Shown: positions 11,472 to 22,923 of the stretch, piece after piece
Layout: the number at the start of each line of letters is the position of its first letter
Position numbering within the stretch: the first letter of the stretch is position 1
Assembly (NCBI GenBank): GCA_034766995.1
Contig: CM068316.1
Location: 22,357,090 to 22,421,089 of the forward strand
Reading direction: 5' to 3'
Source of the DNA: Acanthacorydalis orientalis
Lineage: Eukaryota; Arthropoda; Insecta; Megaloptera; Corydalidae
DNA length: 64,000 bases
Notes under the pieces: model-generated
Told to the model about the DNA's origin: nothing
Databases searched by the model: none
The model's input: only the letters and a program-made list of their open reading frames with translations
Translations under genes and position numbers: made by a program

Positions 11472-11975
11472 TACGAGATCAGACAATTAAGTAATGCGAC
11501 AAAATTCAAAAATCGAGTATATTTAAAAATTAAGGTACATCGCTGCGATCCCCTTCAAAGTAGTCCCCTCCCGCATCTATACACTTATTCCAGCGAGTTT
11601 TCCAGTTTTCGTAACAATTCTGGAACACTTCTTGTGGGACCTCTCCGAGTACCCACGTCACAGATTCTTGGATATCTTCAACGGAGTCAAAATGTCGACC
11701 TTTGACGAATTTTTTCATATGGGGGAATAAAAAAAAGTCGCAGGGTGACATGTCCGGTGAATAGGGCGGTTGTGGTAACGTTGCGATGCCTTTAGACGCC
11801 AAAAACTGAGAGACACTGAACGCACTGTGACAGGGAGCATTGTCGTGATGCAGAACCCAAGTCTTCGCGATCTCTGGACGCACTCTGAGCACCCTTTTTC
11901 GTAATTTTTCGAGCACATTGCGGTAGAATACTTGATTTACGGTTTGTTCAGGTGGTACGAACTCTTTGTGTTTAC
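11472..11975 (-). mobile_element. family C mariner, 3' part only (copy C2)
   Basis: Begins with the family terminal sequence TACGAGATCAGACAATTAAG and runs through the 3' UTR and the C-terminal 139 codons of the transposase on the minus strand. It is nearly identical to the copy at 60960-61897, differing at a handful of residues. At about 11975 similarity ends at the HKEFVPP block and unrelated sequence begins, so the 5' half and the other terminus are lost. Confidence 0.85.
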
Positions 11976-12018
11976 GGTTTGTCCCTGCTACTGCCACAGC
12001 AGGGGACAAGTAGGCCAC
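11530..12018 (-). pseudogene. mariner transposase C-terminal half fused in frame to foreign N-terminus
   Basis: The open frame has 162 residues. Residues about 23-162 are mariner transposase: [28 protein letters not shown] with the second catalytic Asp, [13 protein letters not shown] with the third (DD34D spacing), and the C-terminus [13 protein letters not shown]. The first 20 or so residues (MAYLSPAVAVAGTNRKH) come from non-mariner sequence that happens to stay in frame. The DNA-binding domain and first catalytic Asp are absent, so it cannot be an active transposase. The open frame without any stop suggests either a recent rearrangement or chance; there is no evidence of expression. Confidence 0.75.
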
Positions 12019-12258
12019 CGGAGAATGAGGGACGTTTTGTATTTGTACTCATCATGTAAGGTTTGGGATCATGACTCGCCACGCTGATCCCACTTGCGTA
12101 TTGGCGAGTACCTCTTCATTTTGGCCGGGAATAATTTTCAAGTTTTCTCTGTATGGTTAAACCTACTAATATTCAAAGAATATCACAGTACATCTCCTTG
12201 AAATCCCGTTCGCACCTTCCCTCCACTTTGAGGCAATGAAGTAGGAATTTGGGAGAGG

Positions 12259-12260
<2 letters not shown>
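11976..12260. other. unassigned sequence with a hairpin at its left edge
   Basis: Base-balanced DNA of unknown origin. At 11976-12010 the segment around CCCTGCTACTGCCACAGCAG can fold with arms of about 12 bp, exactly at the breakpoint of the C2 mariner. I recognise no protein in either strand. Confidence 0.45.

Positions 12261-12302
<42 letters not shown>
12261..12302. repeat. (TA)n microsatellite at a mariner border
   Basis: Uninterrupted TA repeats that abut the left terminus of the mellifera-type mariner starting at 12305. Confidence 0.95.
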
Positions 12303-12304
12303 CT

Positions 12305-13582
12305 GTAGGTTTGGAACAGAAGTTCGTAGCGTTTTCGAACAGATTATTAATTGTAGTTTCGCGCGCAGCTCGATCATATGATATGACACCATAAGTGTTA
12401 TTTTCACAAGTGATAGTTCAACGTTTCTTTCTATGCTATTTTTGTGCAATTTTGAGAATTTTAAGTCTGATAAATTTACAACTGAAAATGGATGAATGTA
12501 AGGGGTATTTTCTTCATTTCTTGCTGTTTTATTTCGGGAGAGGAAAAATCACTGCAGAAACAGCAAAAAAGATATCCTCCGTTCATGGAGAAGATAGCCT
12601 AGCTGGCAGTACTATTCGAAAGTGATTCGTTCGGAGATGGAAAATTCGTCCAAGAGCATCGAGAGCGTTCTGGTAAGTCTGCAGTTCTTGATAATGACTA
12701 AATTGCAACACTTATCGAAAATAATCAATATTACACGATACTGGACATCGCAAAGATACTGAAAGTATTTTATTCGAGTGTTATGGGGAATTTTGAGACA
12801 CTTAGATATGTGAATTGCTACAATATTTGGGTGCCTCATAATTTAGCTGAAACATATTTAATGGAACACATTTACATCAGTAATTCGCCCATTAAAATAA
12901 ATCAAAACAACCCGTTTTTGAAACGATTAATCAAGGGCGATGAAAAATGGATTTTCTAAAATAATGTGGATCGAAAAAGGTCTTGGAGAAAACGAAATGA
13001 GCCTCAGTTAGTCACTCCAAAAGCGAGGCTTCATCCGAAAAAGGTGATGTTGTGTATCTGGTGGGATTAGAAAGCTGTTGTGTATTACGAGTTTTCCCCA
13101 AATAATTAGATGATAAGTATTGTGAGAAGAGAAATATTGTGCTCAATTGCACCAAACAAAGACGGCAATGGATCAAAAGCGTTCTGAATTGGCCAATAGA
13201 AAAGGGTATCGTTTTCCACCAAGAAAATGCTAGACCTCACGTCTCTTTGCAGAGCCGGTAGAAATTGGTGCAGTTTGGATGAGACGTCTTACCTCACTTG
13301 CCATATTCTCCTGATCTTGCATTTTCAGACTACCATTTGTTCAGGCCCCTACAGAATTCCTTTAATGGAAGAAAACTTAATTTCCCTGGAAACCTACAGA
13401 AACCACTTGGATCAATTCATTGCCCAGAAAGATGCCAAGTTCTGGGAGGATAGAATTGTGAAACTATGTGAAAGATTGCAAAAGGTGGTAGATCAAAATG
13501 GCACTTATGTATCAGAATAAATATATTTACAAACACTGTCTTTGAATTTCACCTTAAAAACGTTACGAACTTTTATTCCAAC

Positions 13583-13586
<4 letters not shown>
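12305..13586 (+). mobile_element. mellifera-type mariner, near full length, dead
   Basis: The right end reads AACGTTACGAACTTTTATTC then CAACCCAA, and the left end GTAGGTTTGGAACAGAAGTT is its diverged complement. Both sides abut TA repeats, as expected of insertion at TA. The length, about 1.28 kb, is that of a complete mariner. Similarity to the mellifera subfamily is judged from the protein motifs. Confidence 0.85.
12487..13520 (+). pseudogene. mariner transposase (mellifera type), heavily mutated
   Basis: The start MDECKGYFLHFLLFYF at 12487 fits the N-terminus of mellifera-type transposases. Then come GKITAETAKKI with a helix-turn-helix, a degraded middle with IKGDEKWIF around the first catalytic Asp (about 12930-12955), IEKGIVFHQENARPHVSLQS (13200-13258) where the second catalytic Asp has become Glu, and LPHLPYSPDLAFSDYHLF (about 13292-13345) with the third Asp. 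The tail 13360-13520 reads HLDQFIAQKDAKFWED and ends VVDQNGTYVSE, the usual C-terminus. More than ten stops and several shifts make it inactive. Confidence 0.88.

Positions 13587-13587
<1 letters not shown>

Positions 13588-13628
<41 letters not shown>
13588..13628. repeat. (TA)n microsatellite
   Basis: TA repeats directly following the right mariner terminus at 13586. Confidence 0.95.
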
Positions 13629-13631
<3 letters not shown>

Positions 13632-13732
13632 GAATTTAATTATTATTTATTTGTGTTAAAACTAAATTTGAGTTAAAAATTAAATATTTCGAAATGTATG
13701 TATCGTTCAGAAATATATCTTTCTAAAATATT

Positions 13733-13735
<3 letters not shown>

Positions 13736-13805
<70 letters not shown>
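13736..13805. repeat. (TA)n microsatellite
   Basis: About 70 bp of pure TA. Confidence 0.95.
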
Positions 13806-13809
<4 letters not shown>

Positions 13810-14444
13810 TTGGGAGCTTCATTATTATTTATACTTTTGCTTACTCATTACAATTATTAAAAATTAAATGGCGACTTATTTTATATATATATATATATAT
13901 ATAGAACAGTATCTACTCATATATAATATATAATTCTTAAAGTTACTAGTTTTGATATATTTCAACAAAAAAGAAGTGATAAACTTTTTCCGTTTATATT
14001 TTTTATTTTTTATTATAATCCTAAATATTTTGTATGATGTACATCAAAATACAATTAAATTGTCTACAAAATATCAAAAAAATCTTAACCGGTCCTGTTT
14101 ACTTTTTTTATCACCAATTTTGTAAATGATACTTCATTTTTACTGAATACAATTTATAAATAAACTTATTAATCTACATATAGTTAATAAATTATTCATT
14201 AGCAATAATAGAGTATACTTAATACAATTCATTTATTATTGATTACAATATTAAACTACTGAAACTATTTCTATATAAAACAACTCTAAAATTAATGGTA
14301 TGTAGTTGCATTACGTTACTAATTCACCGATTCATCTTAACAAATAGATAAACATTTCAGGAAATTAATGACGCTTTTGCACGTAGATGCAGACAAGGCA
14401 ACGTATATCGTGTATAGTTAGATGTACAACCCTTATGTGTAATC

Positions 14445-14445
14445 C

Positions 14446-14525
<80 letters not shown>
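14445..14525. repeat. (TA)n microsatellite
   Basis: TA repeats with one TTTA interruption near 14470. Confidence 0.95.
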
Positions 14526-14528
<3 letters not shown>

Positions 14529-15007
14529 TATACGCTCTGTGGCGTGTTGAAGGCAAACTTACAGGATTTTCACTTGCAGCCGAAATTACTATCCACAGCA
14601 TAGAGCAGACGCACATAAAGACACAACGTGTCTCGTAAAAAGCCCTCCCTAGTCTTATCTACGATCTAAGGTACGTAGACATCATCAAACGTGCAGTATA
14701 TATATATATATATATATATACAATATGATTTTAGAGTAGGTATTCCCAAAGAGATTTGAAACTCTGACTAGATAAAAAAAATATTTGTTTTTATCAGAGG
14801 AGGTAGATTAAAAGGTGTTCGATTATGTTGTTTGGAAATATGTTACCATGTTGTTATGTTTGTTGTAATAAATGCATTTCCGATTAAGTAACAAACTGTG
14901 ATCGAGTTCTAAGAATTTACAAAATTGTTTATTTAAGAAATTGCATTATATTACTTTCATTGAATTGACAATTACACACACTGTGTATATACGTACATAC
15001 ATACTTT

Positions 15008-15022
15008 CATATATATATATAT

Positions 15023-15089
<67 letters not shown>
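15008..15089. repeat. (TA)n microsatellite
   Basis: TA repeats with two TACATA interruptions on the left side. A second tract lies at 15199-15238. Confidence 0.95.
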
Positions 15090-15092
<3 letters not shown>

Positions 15093-15191
15093 GATTGACA
15101 GTAAAAATCCTTCAAGAAAAATATTTTTTGATGAGAAACTATCAATTTTAATATTTGTTTGAATTTATTGATTAAGTATATAATATATAAT

Positions 15192-15242
<51 letters not shown>

Positions 15243-15879
15243 GATTTTCCTGAATATTTTTTGAACAAATAGCATTTATTTTTTTATACCGAATTCTATT
15301 AGCGAGTAATTTTAATGATTCGTTTAGACATGAAATTCTGTGTGTTTTTTTTAAGAGAAACTTATTTGAAATAAAGAAGTATAAAAAATAATTAAAATTA
15401 TTTTTTTTCGTAAGAAAATCTTATATTTTAAAATACTCGCTGATAATTGTATGAAATGAATGTGTTATATTAGGGAAAACACAATTTTACAATTAATTTT
15501 CAAAGTCTTTTTAAATAATTGTTGTCTGCTGCAAGTGCATTTGTAAATATAATTTACATTAATTTATTAAATTTTTATATTGATTAATATTAATTTTATG
15601 AAGTAGCTTAATAAATAAATAATAATAATAAGTTATTAATAATGATTAATGGGTCTAAGTTTTTTTAATTTTGTAATTATTAACTATTAACAATTAATAA
15701 TCAATTCATTACTAATTATTATTTCGTTATAAATTTATTGTGAATATTCTGTTAGATGACAGAATCGATCTTGGATTATTTATTAAATATATAAAAAACC
15801 AGTAGATAATTTACATTATATTTAATCAGTGTAGTATATACTTATTAATAACAACATATGTAAGATCATTAAATAATAC

Positions 15880-16510
15880 TACAATAGGAAAAATACTAGA
15901 GAATTTCAAAATCGCATTTATCGATGGCAGCCATTGTAAAATTGCTCTTATAAACAGGTGCGTTGGTCTTGCAATATATCTTTTCCCAAATTTACCCTCC
16001 TTTTTTCTTCAATTCTGCCTTTAGTTGTTCCATTATAGTGACGAAGTATTCTCTAATTATAGTCATACTCTTAGCTTTGTAATCGATCAACAAGATACCC
16101 TATGTATCCCAGAAAATAGTGGCAATCAGTGTTCTGACCAACGGTGACATTTTATTCTTTTTAGAGGACAGTGTATCCTTTTGTTGCCACTGTTTGGGCT
16201 CCTGTTTTGATTCAGACTTATAGTGATGAACCCACGTTTCATCTCTAGTAATTATTCGTTAAAAAAATGTTATCATGTTCAAAAAGTCCCTCGATACTTC
16301 AACACGGTGTCGCATTTGAAGAGGCGTGAACGTTCTTGGTACCCATCTTGCGTTGATCTTTGACATGGTAAGATACTCTTGTAAAATTTTCGGAACGGTT
16401 GTAGCTGATACTTGAACCATCTCTGCTATTTGATTCTTCTTTAAACAGGTATCATCCAATATTAATTTCTCTACTTTTTTAACAATTTCCGAAGTTGCCT
16501 AGACGGGTAT
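15880..16510 (-). pseudogene. mariner transposase middle fragment, dead
   Basis: On the minus strand: a second helix-turn-helix (KKNQIAEMVQVSATTVPKIL, about 16440-16380), NARWVPRTFTPLQMRHRVEV, the first catalytic Asp in ITRDETWVHHYKSESKQEPK (about 16258-16200), FWDT*GILLIDYKAKSMTI, and a frameshifted remnant NAPVYKSNFTMAAIDKCDFE of the second catalytic block where the Asp is lost. The N-terminal DNA-binding domain, the third catalytic Asp and both terminal repeats are missing. It is a mariner of a type different from families B, C and the mellifera copies; the DETWVHHY motif places it nearer family A. Confidence 0.82.
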
Positions 16511-16677
16511 TTACAAATTATAATAACTTTTGGAATGTGTTTTCATTAGCTTGTTTTTGGCGCAAAAACTTTATTGTACACTGTTTTGTTTATTTAAAGT
16601 TTAATTTATATTATTCACTTGTTCCTTGTTCTGAATGTACAAGTAAAGGTATGAAAGTGATATATCTGAAATGTACC

Positions 16678-16719
<42 letters not shown>

Positions 16720-16850
16720 CTGTGAATATTATTCACAGCTATCTGCCTGTATTGATCTACATAAATTTAGAAAACAATATTAAGAAATTTCTACATAATA
16801 TATTTTAAACATCTTTTTAAAAAATAATATGTTTTTATTAGAATAGACAA

Positions 16851-16904
<54 letters not shown>

Positions 16905-16999
16905 ATATGCAAATGCTTTTGTTTATAATGTTTCTGTATATTGTATTGCAAATTGAATTGAATCAATGAACAAGCGATATAATGCATTTCATTGACTCA
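16511..16999. other. microsatellites and AT-rich DNA
   Basis: Holds (TA)n at 16679-16719 and 16855-16901. The first is followed by GCTGTGAATATTATTCACAG, a short perfect palindrome. No gene seen. Confidence 0.6.
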
Positions 17000-17650
17000 C
17001 GCTTCGTTGAAAGCCGCCTCTGTCCACCTAAATAATTCGCAAATGCCGACACAACTCATACCACATTCCAAACAAAGTCTCAAACGCATCACTCCCACCA
17101 TCCTAGACGAATCGTGCAGCTGTCAAAGCCAGCGCTAGAGATTTCTAGCCGAGTTCACCAGCCACGCCGCCGCCGCTGTTTCGCCGGTGTATTTGACCTA
17201 CGATGACCTCATCGGCCGTGCGACGTATTCGGGTGGTGTGGTGAGCGGTGCGCGGGCGGGTGACTAGACGCAACCGAGACGTGCCCCCTCGATGCCCTAG
17301 TCGATCTCTATCGCCCAAACCTCCTCCGCCAGTCTCGCAGTCGACGTCCAAAAACAACCCCACACCCTCGCTTTCGACACTGCAAGGCCTGCCGGTAGCC
17401 CGGTCCTTAACCTTGTAACCTGCTCTAGACGTACGTACTGTTGCAACGCCCCTAACCCGCCGTCTGCGTTGTGGCATCATCATCCGCGTACGTTGATTCC
17501 AGCAGCGTCGGCGTCGTGTCGCGTAAAGTGCGATTCACGCTCCACGAAATGTCCGTAGTCAACACATTTGAGATCAGGATAGATTAGTTTCAACTGGAAG
17601 AATGAGAACCGTACAGAATACGCTGTTGTGTACAAGAAGTACATGTACAC
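17000..17650. promoter_or_regulatory. CpG-rich island, candidate promoter or first exon
   Basis: A block of about 600 bp with high GC and many CpG dinucleotides, in sharp contrast to the AT-rich DNA on both sides. It includes CGCCGCCGCTG, GCGCGGGCGGGTG and GCGTCGGCGTCG. A 112-codon open frame on the minus strand (17483-17145, rich in Arg and Gly) is typical of chance frames in GC-rich DNA and I recognise nothing in it. On the plus strand, CATAGGTGATAT (about 17650) could be a 5' splice site. In insects with low GC such islands usually mark promoters and untranslated first exons; that is inference here. Confidence 0.45.
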
Positions 17651-17748
17651 ACATAGGTGATATTTATTTTAAGTAATAGCATTTGTTTTATGACATTTTC
17701 AGCAACAGAAAATAAAATTGATAAAAATATTGATTGATGCACATAATA

Positions 17749-19009
17749 TCAGGTAACCGAGAAAGTTCTGTCGTTTTTGAATTGAGAAAAAAACACTTAT
17801 GTATTTTTACATAAAATAACTCTTTATTCATCAAAATATCCACCTTACATAACAACCCTTTCCCAGCTAGAAGATAATTTATAAATTTGATTTTTATAAA
17901 ACTGATTATTTTTATTTTCAAAAAATGTGTACACCCGCTTTTTCAATTCTTCTTCATTATTAAACTGTTTACCACGCATACGATTGTTCAAAGATAAAAA
18001 TAGATGCTAATCTGACAGAGATATGTCTGGGGAATACGGGGCATGGGGGAGTATCTCCCACCCTAAATTCATAATTTTTATTCTGGTCTCTACTGCAACG
18101 TGTGGTCGTACGTTATCTCGCAAAAAGAACACTTTTTTACAAGTTATAAGTGCAAGCTGTTTTTGTTTTAATGCATCGTGTACTCGTTGGAGTTGTTCAC
18201 TACAAATGTTTTCCGTGAGGATTTGACCCACTCGTAGATATTCATGGTGAATAATTCCTTTGGAAGTCCACCAAATACAGAGAAGTTTTCGCGGTGTTAA
18301 TTTTCATTTAGGAATTTATGGGATAGGATCACCTAATGAAAGCCAGCGGTGAGTACGTTTGTAGTTGAAATAAATAATCCATTTTTCATCAGTGGTCAAA
18401 ATTTGATCCAAAAATTTCTCTGATTTTAGTCGTGAAATAAGGGATGTACAGATTGTAAGACGCTGTAATTTGTTATTGGAAGTTAATTCGTGTGGTACCC
18501 ATTTACTTAATTTCCACCTCTTTCCTATTTTGTGTAAATGCTTCCGTATTGTTTCGTCACTTACTTTGAACAATTCTGCAAGCTGTTGTTGACTCGTTAA
18601 ACTGGAATTTGTTTCAATCATTGCCTCTAATTCGTCTATATTTAAATTTGATGGTCTACCTGATCTGGTCTCATCTTTAATGGATTCATCCCCGGCAGAT
18701 TTTTTTTTAAACCATCTCTCTGTACCGTTCTTGATACAACTAAATTTTCTCCAAACGCAGTACAATTTTTTTTGTAGTTTCTGTAGCGTCAGTCCCAAGT
18801 TTAAATTCATAAAGCATACATATACTACACTATTTTTCACAGACATTTTTAAGGGTTAGAATTATTTTTTAAATTAAAGTGAAAAATTCGAGATTCATTT
18901 AAAACACATGGTAATATTATGGATAAACAATTCTTGGAACTAACAAGTGTAAACAATTCTTGGAATTATTGTATGTTATAATAGCGACCGAAGTTTCTTG
19001 GTTACCTAA
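17749..19009 (-). mobile_element. full-length mariner (family E), dead
   Basis: The left end TCAGGTAACCGAGAAAGTTC and the right end, whose complement is TTAGGTAACCAAGAAACTTC, are matching inverted repeats of about 27 bp. TA lies outside both (17747-17748 and 19010-19011). The 1261-bp length is that of a complete mariner with its transposase on the minus strand. It is the only copy of this family in the window. Confidence 0.9.
17830..18846 (-). pseudogene. mariner family E transposase, all three Asp kept but frame broken
   Basis: The frame starts at 18846 (MSVKNSVVYVCF) and is open for 176 codons: N-terminal helix-turn-helix with ERWFKKKSAGDESIKDE, linker TRSGRPS, second helix-turn-helix (LTSQQQLAELFKVSDETIRK), WVPHELT, and the first catalytic Asp in ILTTDEKWIIYF. 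After a break between 18316 and 18231 it resumes with VGQILTENICSEQL, FLRDNVRPHV (second Asp) and LPHAPYSPDISLSD (third Asp). A stop follows at once, and the tail continues as NNRMRGKQFNNEEELKKRV. This is among the best preserved transposases in the window; a frameshift and two or so stops inactivate it. Confidence 0.9.
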
Positions 19010-19401
19010 TATATAAAAGAATAATATGGAATATTTTTTTTTCTTAAAAAAATGTGCGTCTTTGACTGTTTCGATAAGGAGACTGTATTACTAATTTTAT
19101 TAATAGTTTTGTTTATGCACAATTTTTGAATAGAAAATAGAACAATAAATCTGAGTTAATGCGTATCATATAAAAATTCATATAATCTATCGTCTTCCTA
19201 CTCTAATAATAATTCTAATTGTCTTTTAATTTATGCAATAAATAATAATATGCTTTATTTGTTTTCAGTAATAACGTTTTATAAAATTTTCTTTACTGTG
19301 AAAAGAATTGTTAATTAGCCATTATTAATGGTATATAACTTAAATCTACATAGTCAATCGTCACATATCGACAAGTATAACATGTAGATTTACACACACA
19401 C

Positions 19402-19520
<119 letters not shown>

Positions 19521-20340
19521 GAAGTGTGTGTGTGTGTATGTTTATGTGTCTGTATGAATGTGTGTTTAAAAGTGTGTGTAAATATATACAAATTTGTGTT
19601 TAATAATCAGAAAAAAACCTTATTTTTATTGAAAAAGGAAATATTATACCTAAAGTATATTTAAACATTCTCTTTTGATAATAAATATACTCATTTTGCA
19701 AGTTTAATAATAGACGTTCTATATTTATCTATCTTTTGCAGAAGAATGAAAATTATTATAAAATACACGAATGATTGTGAAAATAGTAAAGAATTACTTA
19801 TGAAATTAAAAGAATTATTATGATTGTTGTACTCTTAGCATATATCAAACGATAACATATACTTTTATGTAGTTGTATAATTTTATAGTGTGATTCTTGA
19901 CTCTATTTGGCTACTATGTGTATATGGTATTTTAAAAGGTTTGTAGCAATGAACGTTGTATAGATTATCAATTGTATGTCGTTGATATCAGAAAACGAAT
20001 ATTACACGTACAGCCTATTGTTAATATTTACATAAGTTTTAAATAATTTGAATGATCATACATTGCAAAGTCGTTCATTTTTAAAAGAAACTTACAAAAT
20101 TTCAGTTCATTCACTTACAAATTTTTAAACAAAAATTTTGTTATTAAAATATAAATGTTTTTTTATGCCATGTTGTTTTTTGTGATAGAAATTTGTTGTG
20201 TGCACCGAAGAAACTATATGAGGTAAGAATTTAAACAAGAAAATTATAGATTAACCATAAATATAAAACAGAATTTAGAATTCTCCTATGGATTATGTTG
20301 TTTATATGTAACCCAAATTAAAAAAAAATTGTATGGATTG

Positions 20341-20426
20341 TATATATATATATATATATATGTATGTTTATATATATATATATATTTATTATATATATAT
20401 ATATTTATATGTTTATATATATAAAC

Positions 20427-20495
<69 letters not shown>
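20341..20495. repeat. long interrupted (TA)n microsatellite
   Basis: About 155 bp of TA repeats, interrupted by TATATTTATTATAT and TGTTTATA motifs in the left half and pure on the right. Confidence 0.95.
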
Positions 20496-20499
<4 letters not shown>

Positions 20500-20504
20500 A
20501 TCAT

Positions 20505-20848
20505 GGCGTATAGGCGAGATCGAAATTTGAAGATAAAATTTATACTTTTATCGTACATCGGTAAATTGAACACTTCTTTCCCATGTTATAATACAATTTT
20601 ATGTCTAAAATTGAAACTAGGGGAATTACATTTTTCGATTTAAAATTTTAAAAATGAAATTCAGGGAATCACTTTGTTTTGACATAATGTATATTAATAC
20701 ATCGTGCACGGTTTGTATCCAGAATACAATAGCAATATAAATTCTTTGTGTTATTTTAAATTTTCTGTTTTTATATTGGACGTGTAAGACGACTTCTTAT
20801 TTTTGAACAATTTTTTGGGTTTTAAAGGTCACCTTATACGCCGAGATA
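20505..20848. mobile_element. candidate MITE with GGCGTATA ends
   Basis: Left end ATGGCGTATAGGCGAGATC and right end, complement CTCGGCGTATAAGGTGACC, form a short inverted repeat. TA repeats lie outside both. The interior has no coding capacity. GGCGTATAAG-type ends recur in non-autonomous Tc1/mariner or pogo-like elements from memory, so class is tentative. Confidence 0.45.
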
Positions 20849-21399
20849 TATGATATATATGCTTGTGTATATGTTTATATAATCATAGATAAATTTTTTA
20901 CATTTGGTAAAAGAAATTATTTGATTGTTTAAAATGACACAAATAATAGTAATATGTTTGAGATTGTCCTTTATGAATGTACAATGTTACATATGATTCA
21001 GTATTTTTGTTAATACTGTAGTCAACCGGCTTCGTAAATACTCTTGTATACAATGAGTATTATTTGGTTAATTGTATTAGATCATTTTTTTTTCTAAAGT
21101 GTGGTATGCGTATCTTTGGGGCTACATTTTATAATAGTTTATTACAATATTATTCAAACTACCTACAAATTATCTTAGCTTAAACGAAGTACCTCGATAA
21201 GAATAAATTTCTGAAAGGAGTGCACAAGTATTACAAGTTTGGAGAACATTGCATTAGATCAATAAAATAAATTCTCATACATATAAAACATAGTTTTTAT
21301 TCGTTTTCATAATTTAATTACATTAATAAGTATTAGTATAATATAAACTCATTTTCTTCAATTTCTTAAGCTACTTTTTAATATCAATTTTAATTTAAT

Positions 21400-21450
<51 letters not shown>

Positions 21451-22902
21451 ATGTGTGTGTGAATATAGACATGTATGTGTATGTGTGTGTATCGACAGTT
21501 AAATCGTGTACTAATCTTCTAATTTTTAGATGCTTGCATTGCTACGGTATTTTGAACAGTGATCTTACATCTTGTGATGTTTTTTATTTATTCTTTGTCG
21601 TGACGTGCACAAGAGAAGAAACAACGCTCCATGAACGACAGTTATTTATTAGTTTGTATAAAAAACGAGACATAAAATAGTTGATATTGTAAGAAATATA
21701 ACTTTATGTACATAATAGGTAATAATAAAAATAACAATGAAAAAGAAGAATATTGACCTATATTATTAACAAGTAGAAAAATATTTATTAAGATTACCTG
21801 TAAAAACTGAATTAAAAATAGATATTCATAATTTGATTAATGAATTAATTAAAACTTTTATAAATTCCACGCCATAATTACTATACTTAAATGATAAGAT
21901 ATCATTATTATATATCTATGTGGTCGTTTTTTATTATAAATTTAAGTAATCAGTTTTTGTTCTATTTTCCAAGTATATATATATATATATATATATTATA
22001 AATTAAGATGACTAAATATTTTCTATTTAAATATAAGTTAATAATATAATTTGTGTCGGTACTCAACTTTTTTTGATTGTTCTTTACTTTTTTAGATTTT
22101 TTTCTAAAATTTAAATAAGTTGAAGTAAATTTTAAGATAGGTGCAAGTATTATATTCTTTTCAATAATAACAAAACAATAAATCCTTAAAATGTTATTTT
22201 TTTTTAATGGAAATTGCGGTGTTCATTGAAGAAAATTTTTATGTGTGAAGCATAAACTTCCATTGCTTTATTTAGTAACTCTTACAAAAATCTATTTGAA
22301 TAATTTGATTTTCAATGAAAACAATAGTTGATATTAATTATTTATGTGAATAATTTAGCGTATTTTTTAAAACAGAATAAAGTTGTTTAGGTAAAATAAA
22401 GTCATAAAAACAATATATTTTTATAAACTAGAAAACAAACAATGGATGTCTCTTTTGTAGTGAGATCTGATTTAAATATTGGTGCAGCTTCTTGTTATTA
22501 TTCGTGATTATGATTCATACTTCTTTCATTGTAGTTACAAGATAGCTCAAAAATAATGCATTTATTGCAAAATGTAAGAAACTTTTTTACGTTTAGACTC
22601 GGATAATTTTATTTTCATTATTTAATGTGTTCGATATCAATAATATAATTGTACTGATTGACATTGACAGCATTGGAGTAAATCGAATAAGCAATTAAAA
22701 TATATTTATTATAAAGAAATAAAAAATGTCTATTAATATCTATAATTGGATAAAGAATATAAAAAGAATAAAAAAACATACTTCTACTTGTTATAAAAAT
22801 CTATGTAAATCAGGTTACCTTCCATAAAATTATTCATTATAATTAATATACGCAGTAATTATTAAAATTACAATTATATTGTATTTAATGCCACCAAATA
22901 AT
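20849..22902. other. AT-rich intergenic DNA
   Basis: Contains (TA)n/(TG)n at 21406-21480 and (TA)n at 21974-21997. The 81-codon frame 21435-21680 starts inside the TG repeat and is not supported. Confidence 0.6.
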
Positions 22903-22923
22903 TGTATATATATATATATATAC

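Larger units (their letters stand above)
13587..15879. other. microsatellite-rich intergenic DNA
   Basis: Dominated by TA repeats (listed separately). Two less AT-rich islets, 14370-14440 and 14526-14696, flank the repeat at 14445-14525; the second contains TTTTCACTTGCAG (14567-14579), which would serve as a 3' splice site on the plus strand, but no protein is recognised after it. The rest holds nothing I can name. Confidence 0.5.

Noticed and set aside
17145..17483. 112-codon Arg/Gly-rich frame in the CpG island
   Set aside because: GC-rich DNA has few stops in such frames; no domain, and the island is better explained as untranslated.
21435..21680. 81-codon frame with NSDLTSCDVFYLFF, resembling the mariner block around the third catalytic Asp
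   Set aside because: No other mariner block precedes or follows it and the frame starts in a TG microsatellite; the likeness is probably chance.
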